Assembly: GCA_019058365.1 (NCBI GenBank)
Contig: JAHPZE010000021.1
Location: 1 to 64,000 of the forward strand
Direction: 5' to 3'
DNA from: Promethearchaeota archaeon
GTDB lineage: Archaea; Asgardarchaeota; Lokiarchaeia; Sigyniarchaeales; SOKP01
Length of the DNA: 64,000 bases
Below the pieces are notes generated by a model. The model saw only the letters and a list, made by a program, of their open reading frames with translations. It did not search any database and was not told the origin of the DNA. This document shows, in pieces, positions 54,679 through 64,000 of the stretch. Every line of letters starts with the position of its first letter. The stretch's first letter is position 1. The translations under genes and the position numbers were made by a program.

Positions 54679-54876
54679 CAAAATCACAATTCAATAATTT
54701 AAATTAATATAAGATCGATACTAACATAAATAAATTTTTTTAATCTCTTTTTAATACTTGAATTTCCCTATTATAGTTGAATTTAGTTAAGAAAAATCAA
54801 ACATTTTTTATATCAATTCTTAAAGAAACAAATACTTTTAGCCATTTATTAAATATCCTCTACTAACTTTAGATTA

Positions 54877-56118
54877 TCAAGAATTAGAATCATTCATTGA
54901 ATTAGTTAATTTTCGATATTTTAATTCTAAATTTTTTAAGGTTTCTTTCCAATTATAGTCTTTCTTTAGCAAATTTTCAATATTATGTTTGAATTGTTCA
55001 ATTTTATTGGGATTATTCTTTAATTTAATAATTTTACTTATCATTTTCATTATAAAATTTTTATTTCTTTCGTCTATTATATATCCATGAATCTTGTTTC
55101 TAAACTCTAAACCTAAAATCGCCTTTTTTGTAGTTATCATAGGAATCCTGGCTGATAAATAATCAATCATTTTGATTCTTACGCCAGAACCTTTAAAGAT
55201 TGGAACTAGTGCAATATCAGCAGAATATAAAAATTCATTTAAATTTTCAATAAAACCTAAAAATCGCAAATTATGTCTCTCTTCAAATTGGGGTAATCTT
55301 CCAGCAATTAAAAATAAGATCTCATCATCTTTAATCTTAGGAACAATAATATCTTTTATAAAGTGAATTGCTTCTCTATTGGGAATATTATTATAATATG
55401 AACCATGGAAAATAACTATAAATTTATCTCTACTGATATTTAAATTATTTCTAGCTTTCTTTTTATCTAATCTATTTTTAAAAATCTGTATTTTATAACC
55501 CATTTTATTGATTAAGATTTTATTTTCTGGGATGTTATAAATTTCAATAAATTTTTCTTTATCATCCCTACTTATTGCATTGATATTTTCTACATTTTTC
55601 ACAACTCTTTTCTCAAGAAAATAAATATATTTTATATAAAAATTTCTTAAAAATTTTGGAATTTTATGATATTGAGTAGCCACTTCTTGGCAAAAAATCG
55701 ATTCAACATTGTAGGCATTATATGATATTGGAATTTTTGTAATTAATTTCAGTATATTTACTCCAAAAGGGTAATCAAAATGAATTAAATCTATTTTATA
55801 TTTTTTTAAAATTTTTATTACTTTTGTAATAAAGAATGGATTAAAATCTAAAAAATTGCTAAGATTATTTCCAAAAACGCTAAGTATTCTATAATAATGA
55901 CAGATTATTTTTTTTTTTAACTCAATATTTTCTTTTTTCTTATCTTTGAGCGGTTGTAATACAATTACGTTAAAATCGCTGAGGTCATAGAAGTAAATTA
56001 AATTTTTATACATTCTATAAAATGAAGGAGTATTGTCAACAAAATAATTATCAAAATTTGATATAAACAAGATATTTATTTTCTTTCTATTTTTACTATT
56101 ATCCAAATTCTTATTCAT
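54877..56118 (-). CDS. GT4-family glycosyltransferase
   Basis: This 413-aa GT-B protein has an N-terminal Lys/Asn-rich tail and then ILFISNFDNYFVDNTPSFYRM. The acceptor half has IDLIHFDYPFGVNILKL. The donor half has FIVIFHGSYYNNIPNREAI, LIAGRLPQFEE and LVPIFKGSGVRIKMIDYLS (about 327-345), the last being typical of GT4 'sugar transferase, PEP-CTERM/EpsH-like' proteins. The C-terminal Asn/Lys content is high. The gene follows 56212 in the same direction by 93 bases. Substrate unknown. Confidence 0.85.
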   Translation of the reverse strand: MNKNLDNSKNRKKINILFISNFDNYFVDNTPSFYRMYKNLIYFYDLSDFNVIVLQPLKDKKKENIELKKKIICHYYRILSVFGNNLSNFLDFNPFFITKVIKILKKYKIDLIHFDYPFGVNILKLITKIPISYNAYNVESIFCQEVATQYHKIPKFLRNFYIKYIYFLEKRVVKNVENINAISRDDKEKFIEIYNIPENKILINKMGYKIQIFKNRLDKKKARNNLNISRDKFIVIFHGSYYNNIPNREAIHFIKDIIVPKIKDDEILFLIAGRLPQFEERHNLRFLGFIENLNEFLYSADIALVPIFKGSGVRIKMIDYLSARIPMITTKKAILGLEFRNKIHGYIIDERNKNFIMKMISKIIKLKNNPNKIEQFKHNIENLLKKDYNWKETLKNLELKYRKLTNSMNDSNS

Positions 56119-56211
56119 AGAAAATCAATAACATTTTTTTGTAGAATTGATATATAGAAAATTAAAATAATGCAAATTCAATTTTACTTATCAACAACAT
56201 TAAGAATATAT

Positions 56212-57396
56212 TTATTTTTGAGATATTTTATTGAAAATATTTTCAAGAATTTTGAAACTTTTCTCGAAAGAAAAATTTTCTTTTACATGGATTCTTGCAT
56301 TTTTAGAAAAATATTCATGAAGTTTTTTATCATAAATGAGTTTTAGAGCATTTTTAGCAAAAGAATTAATATCATCTTTCTTAATAATAAATCCAGTTTT
56401 ATTATCAATAATAGTCTCTGAAGGACCTCCTTCAAATGCTATTACAGGAGTTCCATTTTTCATAGATTCTAAGGGAATTAATCCATATGCTTCATCTTTA
56501 GCAGTATAGAGCGTGAGAGTAGCTTGTTTATAACAGAAATCTAACAGATCTTGTTTAATAAAACCTGAAAAAATAATTTTATTGTGTTCAATTTGGAATT
56601 TCTTAATCAATTTTTCAATTTTGATTTTATTGACTTTTCTTATACTCCCTCCAATTACTAGAATTGCATTGGGAACATTCTTTAAAATTTTATTAAAAAT
56701 AATAATTAATTCTTCAGCTCCCTTCATGTAATGAGTAAGTCCTAAATTTAAAAGAAGTGCATTATCTTTTTTAAGAAAATCCAATTTTTCTAAAAATTTT
56801 GAATTATTCGAATTCAATAAATTATTATCGATTCTTGTACCAATATAATGTAAATAACTATCTCTATTGTATATTCTCTTTATTTTATTCATAGTAAATT
56901 TACTTATACTGATAATCTCATCTGCATCTTGACTTCCTTTAATATCATATTTTTTAAATAATATTCTGAGAAAAAAACTCATTATTTCGTAATAAAAAGA
57001 TGAACTAGAATAATAATTTTTATCATGTAGAAATCTGAATGGCTCAAAACAGTAATAAATATGTTTTTTATTTGGATGATTCTTTAATTCACTGCAAAAA
57101 TAATTTGCTGGAAATTGTAATGAAATCAATAGATCGTAATCAATTTTTCTTAATATTTTTAAATAGTTCTCTTTTATTTTTTTAAATTTCACCCAAAATA
57201 AAGGATTTTTTGGCAAAAGGTCTCCTAATTCAATAATAATAATTTTTTTATCAAGAAAATAATTATTTTTATCGATTTTTTGAGCAATTATAGTAACTAA
57301 ATGACCTACTTCTGAGAATTTGTTAGCATAATCCATTAAAAACTTTCCAGCACCATTAAATACAGATAAATGAGTTGTAACGAATGTAAGATTCAT
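56212..57396 (-). CDS. GT4-family glycosyltransferase
   Basis: This 394-aa GT-B enzyme begins MNLTFVTTHLSVFNGAGKF, with a GAGK acceptor-side loop. The donor half contains LNLGLTHYMKGAEELI, LVIGGSIRKVNKIK, FSGFIKQDLLDFCYKQA and EAYGLIPLESMKNGTPVIA (about 318-336) with the family Glu. Large tracts of Lys, Asn and Ile reflect the AT bias here. It probably transfers a hexose in the surface glycan. It is upstream of 54877 and may be in one transcript with it. Confidence 0.88.
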   Translation of the reverse strand: MNLTFVTTHLSVFNGAGKFLMDYANKFSEVGHLVTIIAQKIDKNNYFLDKKIIIIELGDLLPKNPLFWVKFKKIKENYLKILRKIDYDLLISLQFPANYFCSELKNHPNKKHIYYCFEPFRFLHDKNYYSSSSFYYEIMSFFLRILFKKYDIKGSQDADEIISISKFTMNKIKRIYNRDSYLHYIGTRIDNNLLNSNNSKFLEKLDFLKKDNALLLNLGLTHYMKGAEELIIIFNKILKNVPNAILVIGGSIRKVNKIKIEKLIKKFQIEHNKIIFSGFIKQDLLDFCYKQATLTLYTAKDEAYGLIPLESMKNGTPVIAFEGGPSETIIDNKTGFIIKKDDINSFAKNALKLIYDKKLHEYFSKNARIHVKENFSFEKSFKILENIFNKISQK

Positions 57397-57862
57397 TTAT
57401 TCTCATCAATTCATATTATTTATAATTTTTAACAGTCACTTAGAATAATTTCTATTAAATAGTAAAGTAACTCTCTGGTAAAAAAATTTTCTTTTTAGGA
57501 AAGTCACCAATTTAAAGGATTTATATCTTATTTGACATCAAAAGCTTAGGATATCCGTAGTACCTTACTCTATAAAAATTCACGAGAGAAATAAATTAAT
57601 ATATGTAATATTAAACTATTTAATACTATTATTTTAATCTGATTTGAGTATATTTTCATTTAATATTTTGAAAATCTTAGATTAATTGAAGATTTACTTA
57701 TTTATTGAAAAAAAACTAATTTTTTTTAATTATAACAATTTTTAAATAATCTAATAATTTTTAATAATCGTTAAAGCAAATTATGATTCTCCTACTCAAT
57801 ATAAGGCTTTTTAAGTAATAATTTAAACAAATATTTATTTAAAAATGATTTTTTTTTATAAT
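57397..57862. other. 466-base gene-free stretch with possible gene remnant
   Basis: No intact gene. On the minus strand around 57430-57580 the frame NFYRVRYYGYPKLLMSNKI followed by stops and IGDFPKK resembles the N-terminus of left-handed β-helix acetyltransferases, but the match is short and broken by stops. The rest is AT-rich spacer. Confidence 0.25.
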
Positions 57863-58885
57863 TTAATGGTGGTAAAAATAAAACAGCATTTTAGCAAAAT
57901 AATTTAAAATTTTGAATTTTAAAGAATTTAAATTAGTTTCATTAAATATTCCATCCATTTCATAATACCTATCGAATAAATCATTTTCATTTTTTTTATT
58001 TTTAATAATTTTGAAATAGTTTTGGAAAAAAAATTTATAAATCTTATACCTTTCTCTAAAAAAATCTTTACTTATTGAAAAAATAATATGAATAGGCTCA
58101 AATAATAAATGCGATAATAACATTTTTTTTTTTTTTTTAGAATGCTCCAGACATAATAATATCCTATTACGTTCATGATAATAATATTTAAATTTATTTA
58201 ACTTATATTCCTCATCTGACCTTAAATGGTAAAGATGAATTGAATTATCTACATATTGTTTTATTCCAAATTTCATGGCTCTTATAGAAAAATCAATATC
58301 TTCTTTATACATAAAATATGATTCATCAAATCCATTAAGTTTTTCGTAGTATTTCTTCTTTATAATAAAACAACACCCTGAACTTATCATAGTTCTTCGA
58401 ATTTTGTTAGTTTTTGAAATGTCAATATTTCCAAAGCCAAGAAAATTAATTTTTCTTCTTGAATATTCAATAATTCCATTATAATTACAGATTCTTGGAC
58501 CGACAATAATTTTATCTGTATTATTTTTTTTTTTAAGAAAAAAAAATGAATTTATCATTTTCTTTAGAAAATTTGGAGTTGTTTCGACATCAGGATTTGA
58601 TATTAGGATAAATTCAGACTTTGTTTTATTAACTCCTATGTTATTACCCTTTGCATACCCTGGATCTCCAAAATATTCGAATATTTTTATTTTTTCTCTT
58701 TTAATGTTATTACTTTTAAGTAATGTGGAAATGTCATTAAATTCTTTTTTACCCCAAAGAATCAAAATTATTTCATAGTTTTCATAATCTTGATTTGTGT
58801 ATGACTTCATGCATCTAATGAATTTTTCTTCAGGATAATAATATTCTACAATTATGATAGATATAAAAGGTTCTTTTTCAGTCAA
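57863..58885 (-). CDS. GT2-family glycosyltransferase (rhamnosyltransferase-like)
   Basis: This 340-aa GT-A enzyme has ISIIIVEYYYPEEKFIRC (about 8-25), GYAKGNNIGVNKTKSEFIL (about 75-93) and SNPDVETTP, the metal-binding site of the rhamnosyl/N-acetylglucosaminyl GT2 group. SGCCFIIKKKYYEKLNGFD and MYKEDIDFSIRAMKFG are the expected acceptor-side blocks. The C-terminal 100 residues are Lys-rich and hydrophobic in turn, suggesting membrane contact. Several Lys runs come from A-rich DNA. Confidence 0.88.
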   Translation of the reverse strand: MTEKEPFISIIIVEYYYPEEKFIRCMKSYTNQDYENYEIILILWGKKEFNDISTLLKSNNIKREKIKIFEYFGDPGYAKGNNIGVNKTKSEFILISNPDVETTPNFLKKMINSFFFLKKKNNTDKIIVGPRICNYNGIIEYSRRKINFLGFGNIDISKTNKIRRTMISSGCCFIIKKKYYEKLNGFDESYFMYKEDIDFSIRAMKFGIKQYVDNSIHLYHLRSDEEYKLNKFKYYYHERNRILLCLEHSKKKKKMLLSHLLFEPIHIIFSISKDFFRERYKIYKFFFQNYFKIIKNKKNENDLFDRYYEMDGIFNETNLNSLKFKILNYFAKMLFYFYHH

Positions 58886-59654
58886 TTTAATTTTTCAATG
58901 ATAATATTTTACTTAGATATTAATTTTAATTCTAAAATAGTAAAAAAATCTTTTAAATCTCTAAATATTTTCAATATTTCTCTTTCTTATGTATTTAATA
59001 TATATACTTACTATTAATTCCCTTTTAAATCTTAATTTAAAGCATTTATTTCATTATCCTTTCTAGATTATACAGATGACTTTAATATTTTTGCAATGCA
59101 ATGTAGCAAATAATTTTACAAATTGATAATAAAATTAAATATCAAATAATTAAATTAATTTTATTTCTCTTTCCATATAAAAACTATTATTTATATTTAT
59201 TTAAAGCTAAAATTGAGGCTGTTAAATCGTAATCACTATTTAATTTTTAAAGTCTATTATTTTATTTTTAATTTTAATAGAATGACAATAATTAAAAAAA
59301 TTGTACTCTAATAATTTTCTGAGAATTATTTAACATCTCTAACTCTTACTTTAGTAACTATAACCCCAGCACTTCAGTGGTCATATACTTTTAGAGAAAA
59401 CTCAGTAAATATAAATAAATATTTTCTTTTTATATTTTAGAGTCCTATTTTCAAATATTTTTAAATAATATTTTATGAATTTCAAAAACTAAAAGAAACT
59501 TAACTTCTCTTAATATAAATTTAATAAATAAGATAGAAGAAAATACAAAAAAAAAATTTAAACAATTATGAAAAAATTATTAAAAACCATTAATTTTTAA
59601 CTTCAATTTAGTAAGTTAACAATTTTTTAATATAATAAGATAAAACTGTTAAAG
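58886..59654. other. 769-base gene-free stretch, extremely AT-rich
   Basis: Both strands are broken by stops every few codons. I see no clear tRNA, long repeat or gene remnant. TATA-like runs near each end fit promoters for the divergent genes at 57863 and 59655. It is the longest empty stretch in the window. Confidence 0.6.
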
Positions 59655-62168
59655 TTGATTAATGGTCGCTTTATAAAAAATATTTTTTTAATTTCTATTT
59701 TTTCTCTTTATTTTATGAGTTTCATTTTTTTTAAGGATATATTCTTCAATTTAATTGGATGGGAAATTTCAATTATATTGCTCTTAGGCTTTAGTGTAAT
59801 AATACTTGTATTTTTCATATTTATTAATTTAAATCATCATAAAGGTAACAAAACGCTATTTCAAATCCGATTTTTATCAGAAAATTCTATCAAATTTCTA
59901 ATTTTAATATTCTTTATGATAAATATTTTTATCTCAACTAACTTAGGCTCTAAATCAATAATATTATGGAAAAATCTAAACTTTTTAAATTATTTTAAAG
60001 CAATAATTACTATTATTGTGTGTGCTTACTTACCTGGAGCAAGCTTATTTAAAATATTTTTTCCCGATGATATTTTAAGTGAAAAATTTGGCATTGAACC
60101 AATGATATTAAAATTAACTTTTTATCCTCTCCTCTCTTTTGGTTTTCTAGGAATTTCTGTTTTATTTTTTGATCAGCTTGGATTTAACATTGTACAAATT
60201 GAGATAAATTTAGTCATAACAATTTTAGCCCTATTTTTTGTTGATATTATATTCCAAGTAAAACGTTCTAATGCGATAAATTTAAAATTGATTAATGTAA
60301 ATATTTCAAGATATAGTTTTATTATACTCTTACTAGCTTTCGGAATTTCCATAATTTCGATAGGATTTTCATTTGGATTGGAATATCTTATTTCAGGAGA
60401 TCCTTGGGACGCAATAAAATTTGCTAATCAAATTGGAGATCCTAATAAGAGTCCTCTTTTTCTTGAGAGTTATCCAAACTTTTGGGGCTACATTTCTTTT
60501 GGTTTAAGTGTTTTGAGTAGTGCACCAATTATTAATATTAATACCTTATTAGCACCCTTTAGTTATTTATTTATTACTTCTATATATCTCTTTATGAAAT
60601 CTATTTTATTCAATTTTAAAATTAAATATGCTGTGTTTTCAACAGTATTAATGTCAATTTTTTCAGGAATATTTATATATCCTCTTGTCTCATCATTAAT
60701 TTTTGTGAGTGAGTACTACTTTATTTATAAAAGTTATTCATATTTCCTATTTTTTAATAGTTTAGCATTATTTATTGCGGCTACTAATAATAAATCCTAT
60801 AAGAGTTTAAAAATTGGGAAGTTTTTTAAAACTACGGAATTTAAAATGATTTTTTTTGCATCATTCTTTTTAATATTAAGCTTAATGACTTATATGTTCC
60901 CCTTATTGATAAGTATTATTTTTTTATTAATATATTGTTTGTTCTCGGATAGTAATAGAAAGTTCCTGAATTTCAATTATTTAATTCTTCTTACATTAAT
61001 GATAGCTGGTTTTTTATTAGTCTTTGATGTTTTCTTAAATTTTTATCTTAGTTATAATATAATTGAATGGCTCAATTTATTTTTTACTCGTAGTAATGAG
61101 TTCACAAAAATCAGTATTTTTATTAGACCATTATTAATTTATCCAGTATTTTTACTGTTTATCTTCATTATATACATTTTAAATAAGGTTTTTTTTAAAG
61201 AAATTGCGGAAAAAAATGAAAAGAGTAAAATGAAATTTAATAAATCTAAATTATATAAAATAGTTTTAGTTACATTAACAATTTTTTTTTTGATAGAACT
61301 GTTTTTTGGTATTTTTGAGTTAATTTTTTTAGACGTTAATTTAAGTGATAATTTTTTCTTCTTTTTGATTTTAGATAAATTTTTTTTGAATATTGGACTT
61401 ATTGGAATTTCTGGTATTTATCTATCTTATTATTGTTTTAAAAAAAATAAAAATCTATACTTCAATTTACTTTTCTGGATTCTTATTTCATATATTTTCG
61501 CACTTTTAATAATTTTTCTCGAAATGATTATTAATTTCCCTTTATCACCAGAAAGTATTCCAGAAAGCAATAATCAATATATGATTCATTGGTTCAATAG
61601 AATTTGGTTCTATTCAATTCCACCCTTATGTATTTTTGCTTGTATTGGAATATTTGAATTTATTAAGAAAATCAGAAAAATCGAGTTTTTTCAGAGAAGA
61701 AATAAATCGTTTAAAATCTTAATAAAGAATTTATCTTTAATTAGTATTTTATATCTTTCTTTTTCAGGAATTATTATAACAGGAGTAATCTATGGGAATA
61801 AAAATTTTAGATATTCTAATAATCAAATTAAGACTCTCGAGTGGGTTTCAGAAAATATCCCAATTCATAAAGGGGTAGTTGTAGGTGATAATTTTTTTAT
61901 GGGGGTTGGTGTGGATTCAATAACTTTTGTTAGACAATATTTTTTTTATGATATTTTTGAAGAAGATTTTAATGAAACTCAGTGTATAGAACAAATCGAA
62001 TATTTAAAAAATGAAACAATTCAATATGCGGTAATCTCGCAGTTCTTTATATCTTATTATCTTAACAAATCAGATTTTACTAATAATATTTTAATTCCTC
62101 AGTTTTACAACATTACTTTGTATCAGGAAGGAGGTCTATCAGTACATTATGCCCCATATTTTGATTAA
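59655..62168 (+). CDS. GT-C-type multi-span membrane glycosyltransferase-like protein
   Basis: This 837-aa integral membrane protein starts at TTG 59655; the next in-frame Met is about 20 residues on. Nearly twenty hydrophobic segments are followed by a soluble tail of about 100 residues. The outside loop has LISGDPWDAIKFA (about 245), and the tail begins LEWVSENIPIHKGVVVGDN. It aligns with 47019 over the membrane part (YLPGAS, LSPESIP, then a Trp-rich loop), lacking the LamG-like insert. It should use a lipid-phosphate-linked sugar. It lies after the GT2 57863 on the other strand. Confidence 0.65.
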   Translation: MINGRFIKNIFLISIFSLYFMSFIFFKDIFFNLIGWEISIILLLGFSVIILVFFIFINLNHHKGNKTLFQIRFLSENSIKFLILIFFMINIFISTNLGSKSIILWKNLNFLNYFKAIITIIVCAYLPGASLFKIFFPDDILSEKFGIEPMILKLTFYPLLSFGFLGISVLFFDQLGFNIVQIEINLVITILALFFVDIIFQVKRSNAINLKLINVNISRYSFIILLLAFGISIISIGFSFGLEYLISGDPWDAIKFANQIGDPNKSPLFLESYPNFWGYISFGLSVLSSAPIININTLLAPFSYLFITSIYLFMKSILFNFKIKYAVFSTVLMSIFSGIFIYPLVSSLIFVSEYYFIYKSYSYFLFFNSLALFIAATNNKSYKSLKIGKFFKTTEFKMIFFASFFLILSLMTYMFPLLISIIFLLIYCLFSDSNRKFLNFNYLILLTLMIAGFLLVFDVFLNFYLSYNIIEWLNLFFTRSNEFTKISIFIRPLLIYPVFLLFIFIIYILNKVFFKEIAEKNEKSKMKFNKSKLYKIVLVTLTIFFLIELFFGIFELIFLDVNLSDNFFFFLILDKFFLNIGLIGISGIYLSYYCFKKNKNLYFNLLFWILISYIFALLIIFLEMIINFPLSPESIPESNNQYMIHWFNRIWFYSIPPLCIFACIGIFEFIKKIRKIEFFQRRNKSFKILIKNLSLISILYLSFSGIIITGVIYGNKNFRYSNNQIKTLEWVSENIPIHKGVVVGDNFFMGVGVDSITFVRQYFFYDIFEEDFNETQCIEQIEYLKNETIQYAVISQFFISYYLNKSDFTNNILIPQFYNITLYQEGGLSVHYAPYFD

Positions 62169-62185
62169 GCTTTTAATTCGAAAGA

Positions 62186-62833
62186 TCAGTTTAATGATTT
62201 TCCCGGCCCAAAAGGCCGTAATCTAGCAATTCTACGTTCAATTCCCGCAATATCCGAGACACCATGGAATCTATATCTAAGGGTGTTTATAGAAATAACA
62301 AAGCCTATAATTGTTATTTTTTCAATAGTCTGATTTACAAATTCTATGGAATAGTAGTTAAAAGAATTTAGATGCAATTTTCGGGTTAACGAGTTCTTTC
62401 CATTCACTTTTTTGACTCTTGCTATCAATTCATCATCAGAAATATTTATAATTTCATAATTCCAATGCCTAAAATCACCCACAGCAGTATAATCTGTATT
62501 TCCAAAGCTATTTTCAATATAAATTTTTGAAATCGGAAAGAGTGATTTTTTCTTTTTGATTTTACCGATTATGTTATTAGTTTTATCTTTTAAATATTGT
62601 CTTTTATAAAAAGAACTTTTCTTATCTTCAATTACAATAATTTTATTGTTAATTAAATCCTGAATTTTTAACTTTTTATTTGGATTAAAGAAAGGTATGA
62701 ATATTTTACCAATAATTTGGCCTAATTCATTTATAATATCTTCGCTTCCAAAATTTTCGAATTGCTTTTTTAAAATAGCGAAGTTATAATCAGCTCGAGA
62801 TTTTTCTTTTAAAATCATGCTTGATTTCCTCAA
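62186..62833 (-). CDS. Possible tubby/LURP-one-like (scramblase-fold) protein
   Basis: This 215-aa protein has a helical N-terminal part of 50 residues, then strand-rich IIVIEDKKSSFYKRQYLKD, IIGKIKKKKSLFPISKIYIEN, GDFRHWNYEIIN and DDELIARVKK, ending in a helix-like ITIIGFVISINTLRYR segment. This repeated strand order with YxLxD and xxIGxIxK steps recalls the LURP-one-related/scramblase β-barrel with a central helix. The last 30 residues are Arg/Gly-rich. The call is tentative. If right, it would be a membrane- or lipid-linked protein. Confidence 0.35.
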   Translation of the reverse strand: MRKSSMILKEKSRADYNFAILKKQFENFGSEDIINELGQIIGKIFIPFFNPNKKLKIQDLINNKIIVIEDKKSSFYKRQYLKDKTNNIIGKIKKKKSLFPISKIYIENSFGNTDYTAVGDFRHWNYEIINISDDELIARVKKVNGKNSLTRKLHLNSFNYYSIEFVNQTIEKITIIGFVISINTLRYRFHGVSDIAGIERRIARLRPFGPGKSLN

Positions 62834-62967
62834 CGAAATTTCGGAATTCTTGCCAATTGTGTACTTTTAATTTTGATAAATCTTTTGAAACAATTATATA
62901 AACATTTGATCATAATAATTTTAATTTAAGATCTTTAAACCAACATGAGTTAAGAATAATTCTAGAT

Positions 62968-64000
62968 ATGAAAATATTAATAATCAATTTACCAAGATTT
63001 CAAGGGTCCTCGGTTACTCGTGAGGGACGTTGCGAATTTGTGTGTAATTACCGTGTCGACACACCAGCAACATTATTAATAATAGCTTCTTTATTAAGAA
63101 ACCAAAGATATCAGATCGATTTCATAGATGCTAATGCTCGAAATTTAGATTATTCATTTATACGAAATTTATTAAAAAATAAGAATCCCGATTGTGTAAT
63201 ATTTACTTTTAATTCTTGGATAATTGATTACGATTTAAGAATTTGCGAGATTGCAAAAAATATAAATCCAAACTGTAAAACAATAGGGTATTCTTGGTTT
63301 GCGAAGAACCATTCAATGGAAATTTTATCAAGATTTACAAATTTAGATATTCAAATAATTGAAGATCCGTTTTCTATGATTGAAAGTTTAATAGACTGTT
63401 TAACTAAAAGAGGAAATCTCGGGAAAATTGGAGGATTTGCGTATAGAGATAATAATAATGAAATAAGAATAAATAGAAAATTGAACTATGAAAAAGACTT
63501 TAGAGAATTACCCTTACCATCATATAACTTAATAGAATCCTTTAAACCTTATTATTTATATACTCCTTTATTAAAGCCATATGCATTAGTTTATGCTGGT
63601 AAAGGGTGCCCCTATAGCTGTGTTTATTGCCCTGATGCTAATACAAAATATAGTGGGCGCTCAGCAAAAGATATTGTGGAAGAATTAAAAGTTTTAAAAA
63701 AGTTAGGAAAAATAAAATACGTTTGGTTTTATGACCAAGTTTTTACTATCAATCGAAAGCGAATAATCGAGTTCTGTAAAAAGTTGATTAAGGAAAATCT
63801 TAAAATTAATTGGTTTTGTGATACAAGAGCAGATTTGGTTGATCTAAACCTCTTAAAAATAATGAAAGCAGCGGGTTGTATAGGGGTTGCTTACGGTATA
63901 GAATCAGGATCTCAAAAAATTTTAAATAATATGAAAAAATCAATCACAATTTCTCAAGCAGTTAAGGCTTTAAACTGGACTAGAAAAGCAAGAATCCCCC
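62968..64000 (+). CDS. B12-binding-type radical SAM protein, partial (runs off window)
   Basis: The gene starts at ATG 62968 and is open to the window end (344 codons), so it lacks its C-terminus. Residues 1-about 150 look like a B12-binding domain (MKILIINLPRF, then DTPATLLIIASLLRN and FIDANARNLD). The radical SAM core starts at YAGKGCPYSCVYCPDANT (Cys-x3-Cys-x2-Cys) and continues KYVWFYDQVFTINRKRI and GVAYGIESGSQKIL. Such proteins methylate or rearrange sugars, lipids or hopanoid-like compounds. No TATA or SD site is clear. Its substrate is unknown. Confidence 0.85.
   Translation, partial: MKILIINLPRFQGSSVTREGRCEFVCNYRVDTPATLLIIASLLRNQRYQIDFIDANARNLDYSFIRNLLKNKNPDCVIFTFNSWIIDYDLRICEIAKNINPNCKTIGYSWFAKNHSMEILSRFTNLDIQIIEDPFSMIESLIDCLTKRGNLGKIGGFAYRDNNNEIRINRKLNYEKDFRELPLPSYNLIESFKPYYLYTPLLKPYALVYAGKGCPYSCVYCPDANTKYSGRSAKDIVEELKVLKKLGKIKYVWFYDQVFTINRKRIIEFCKKLIKENLKINWFCDTRADLVDLNLLKIMKAAGCIGVAYGIESGSQKILNNMKKSITISQAVKALNWTRKARIP

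Overview
This window looks like a piece of an Asgard archaeal chromosome, most like Lokiarchaeia and relatives. The DNA is strongly AT-rich (by eye; not computed). It carries a ubiquitin-activating E1 and ubiquitin-conjugating E2, a Rab-like small GTPase, a longin–Arf-type GTPase fusion beside a roadblock-like protein, a PDCD5-family protein, and an intron-bearing tRNA-Tyr of archaeal type (C1:G72, genomically encoded CCA). Clear Shine-Dalgarno sites are rare and several TATA-like boxes sit about 25 bases before a start codon, as expected for leaderless archaeal transcripts. The lineage assignment is inferred from gene content alone.

Region 1 (1-23.5 kb) is a conserved, 'eukaryote-like' region: a CoiA-like nuclease, a class I HDAC-fold deacetylase, an unknown 184-aa protein, PDCD5, tRNA-Tyr with two introns, E2, a HAD phosphatase, a methyltransferase, E1, a giant 2127-aa rod protein of about 18 TPR-like/coiled-coil units, a RACo-like ferredoxin/ASKHA corrinoid-protein activator, a Rab-like GTPase, aspartate kinase, a PHP-domain phosphoesterase, a two-TM small protein, the longin–Arf–proline-rich–coiled-coil GTPase with its roadblock-like partner, and a UPF0280 protein. 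E1 and E2 lie about 1.4 kb apart on opposite strands. No ubiquitin, RING E3 or JAMM protease gene is visible in the window.

Region 2 (23.5-62.2 kb) is a large surface-glycan locus. It has three GT-C-type multi-membrane-span proteins (23479, 47019, 59655), eleven cytoplasmic GT2/GT4 glycosyltransferase genes, two polysaccharide flippases, nucleotide-sugar enzymes (two GalE-like epimerases, WecB, a CDP-tyvelose-epimerase-like protein, a sugar-1-phosphate nucleotidyltransferase, a UDP-sulfoquinovose synthase), two methyltransferases, a radical SAM/SPASM protein and an AlkP-fold phosphodiesterase. A probable four-gene + strand run (35.4-39.6 kb) links GT4, AlkP-fold hydrolase, sulfoquinovose synthase and thioredoxin. 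This suggests a sulfonated sugar in the surface glycan, as known for the Sulfolobus N-glycan. Decayed gene remnants at 46.5-46.9, 54.6 and possibly 51.4 and 57.5 kb show that the locus has turned over by recombination and decay. From about 40 kb on, the genes look even richer in A/T and in Lys/Asn/Ile/Phe codons.

Region 3 (62.2-64 kb) holds a possible tubby/LURP-one-like protein and the first 1033 bases of a B12-binding-type radical SAM enzyme that runs off the window.

The observations most worth following are the single-chain longin–Arf GTPase with a roadblock neighbour, the giant beaded-rod protein next to E1, the five-cysteine extension on sulfoquinovose synthase next to a thioredoxin, the LamG-like domain inserted into one GT-C protein, and the two-intron tRNA-Tyr.
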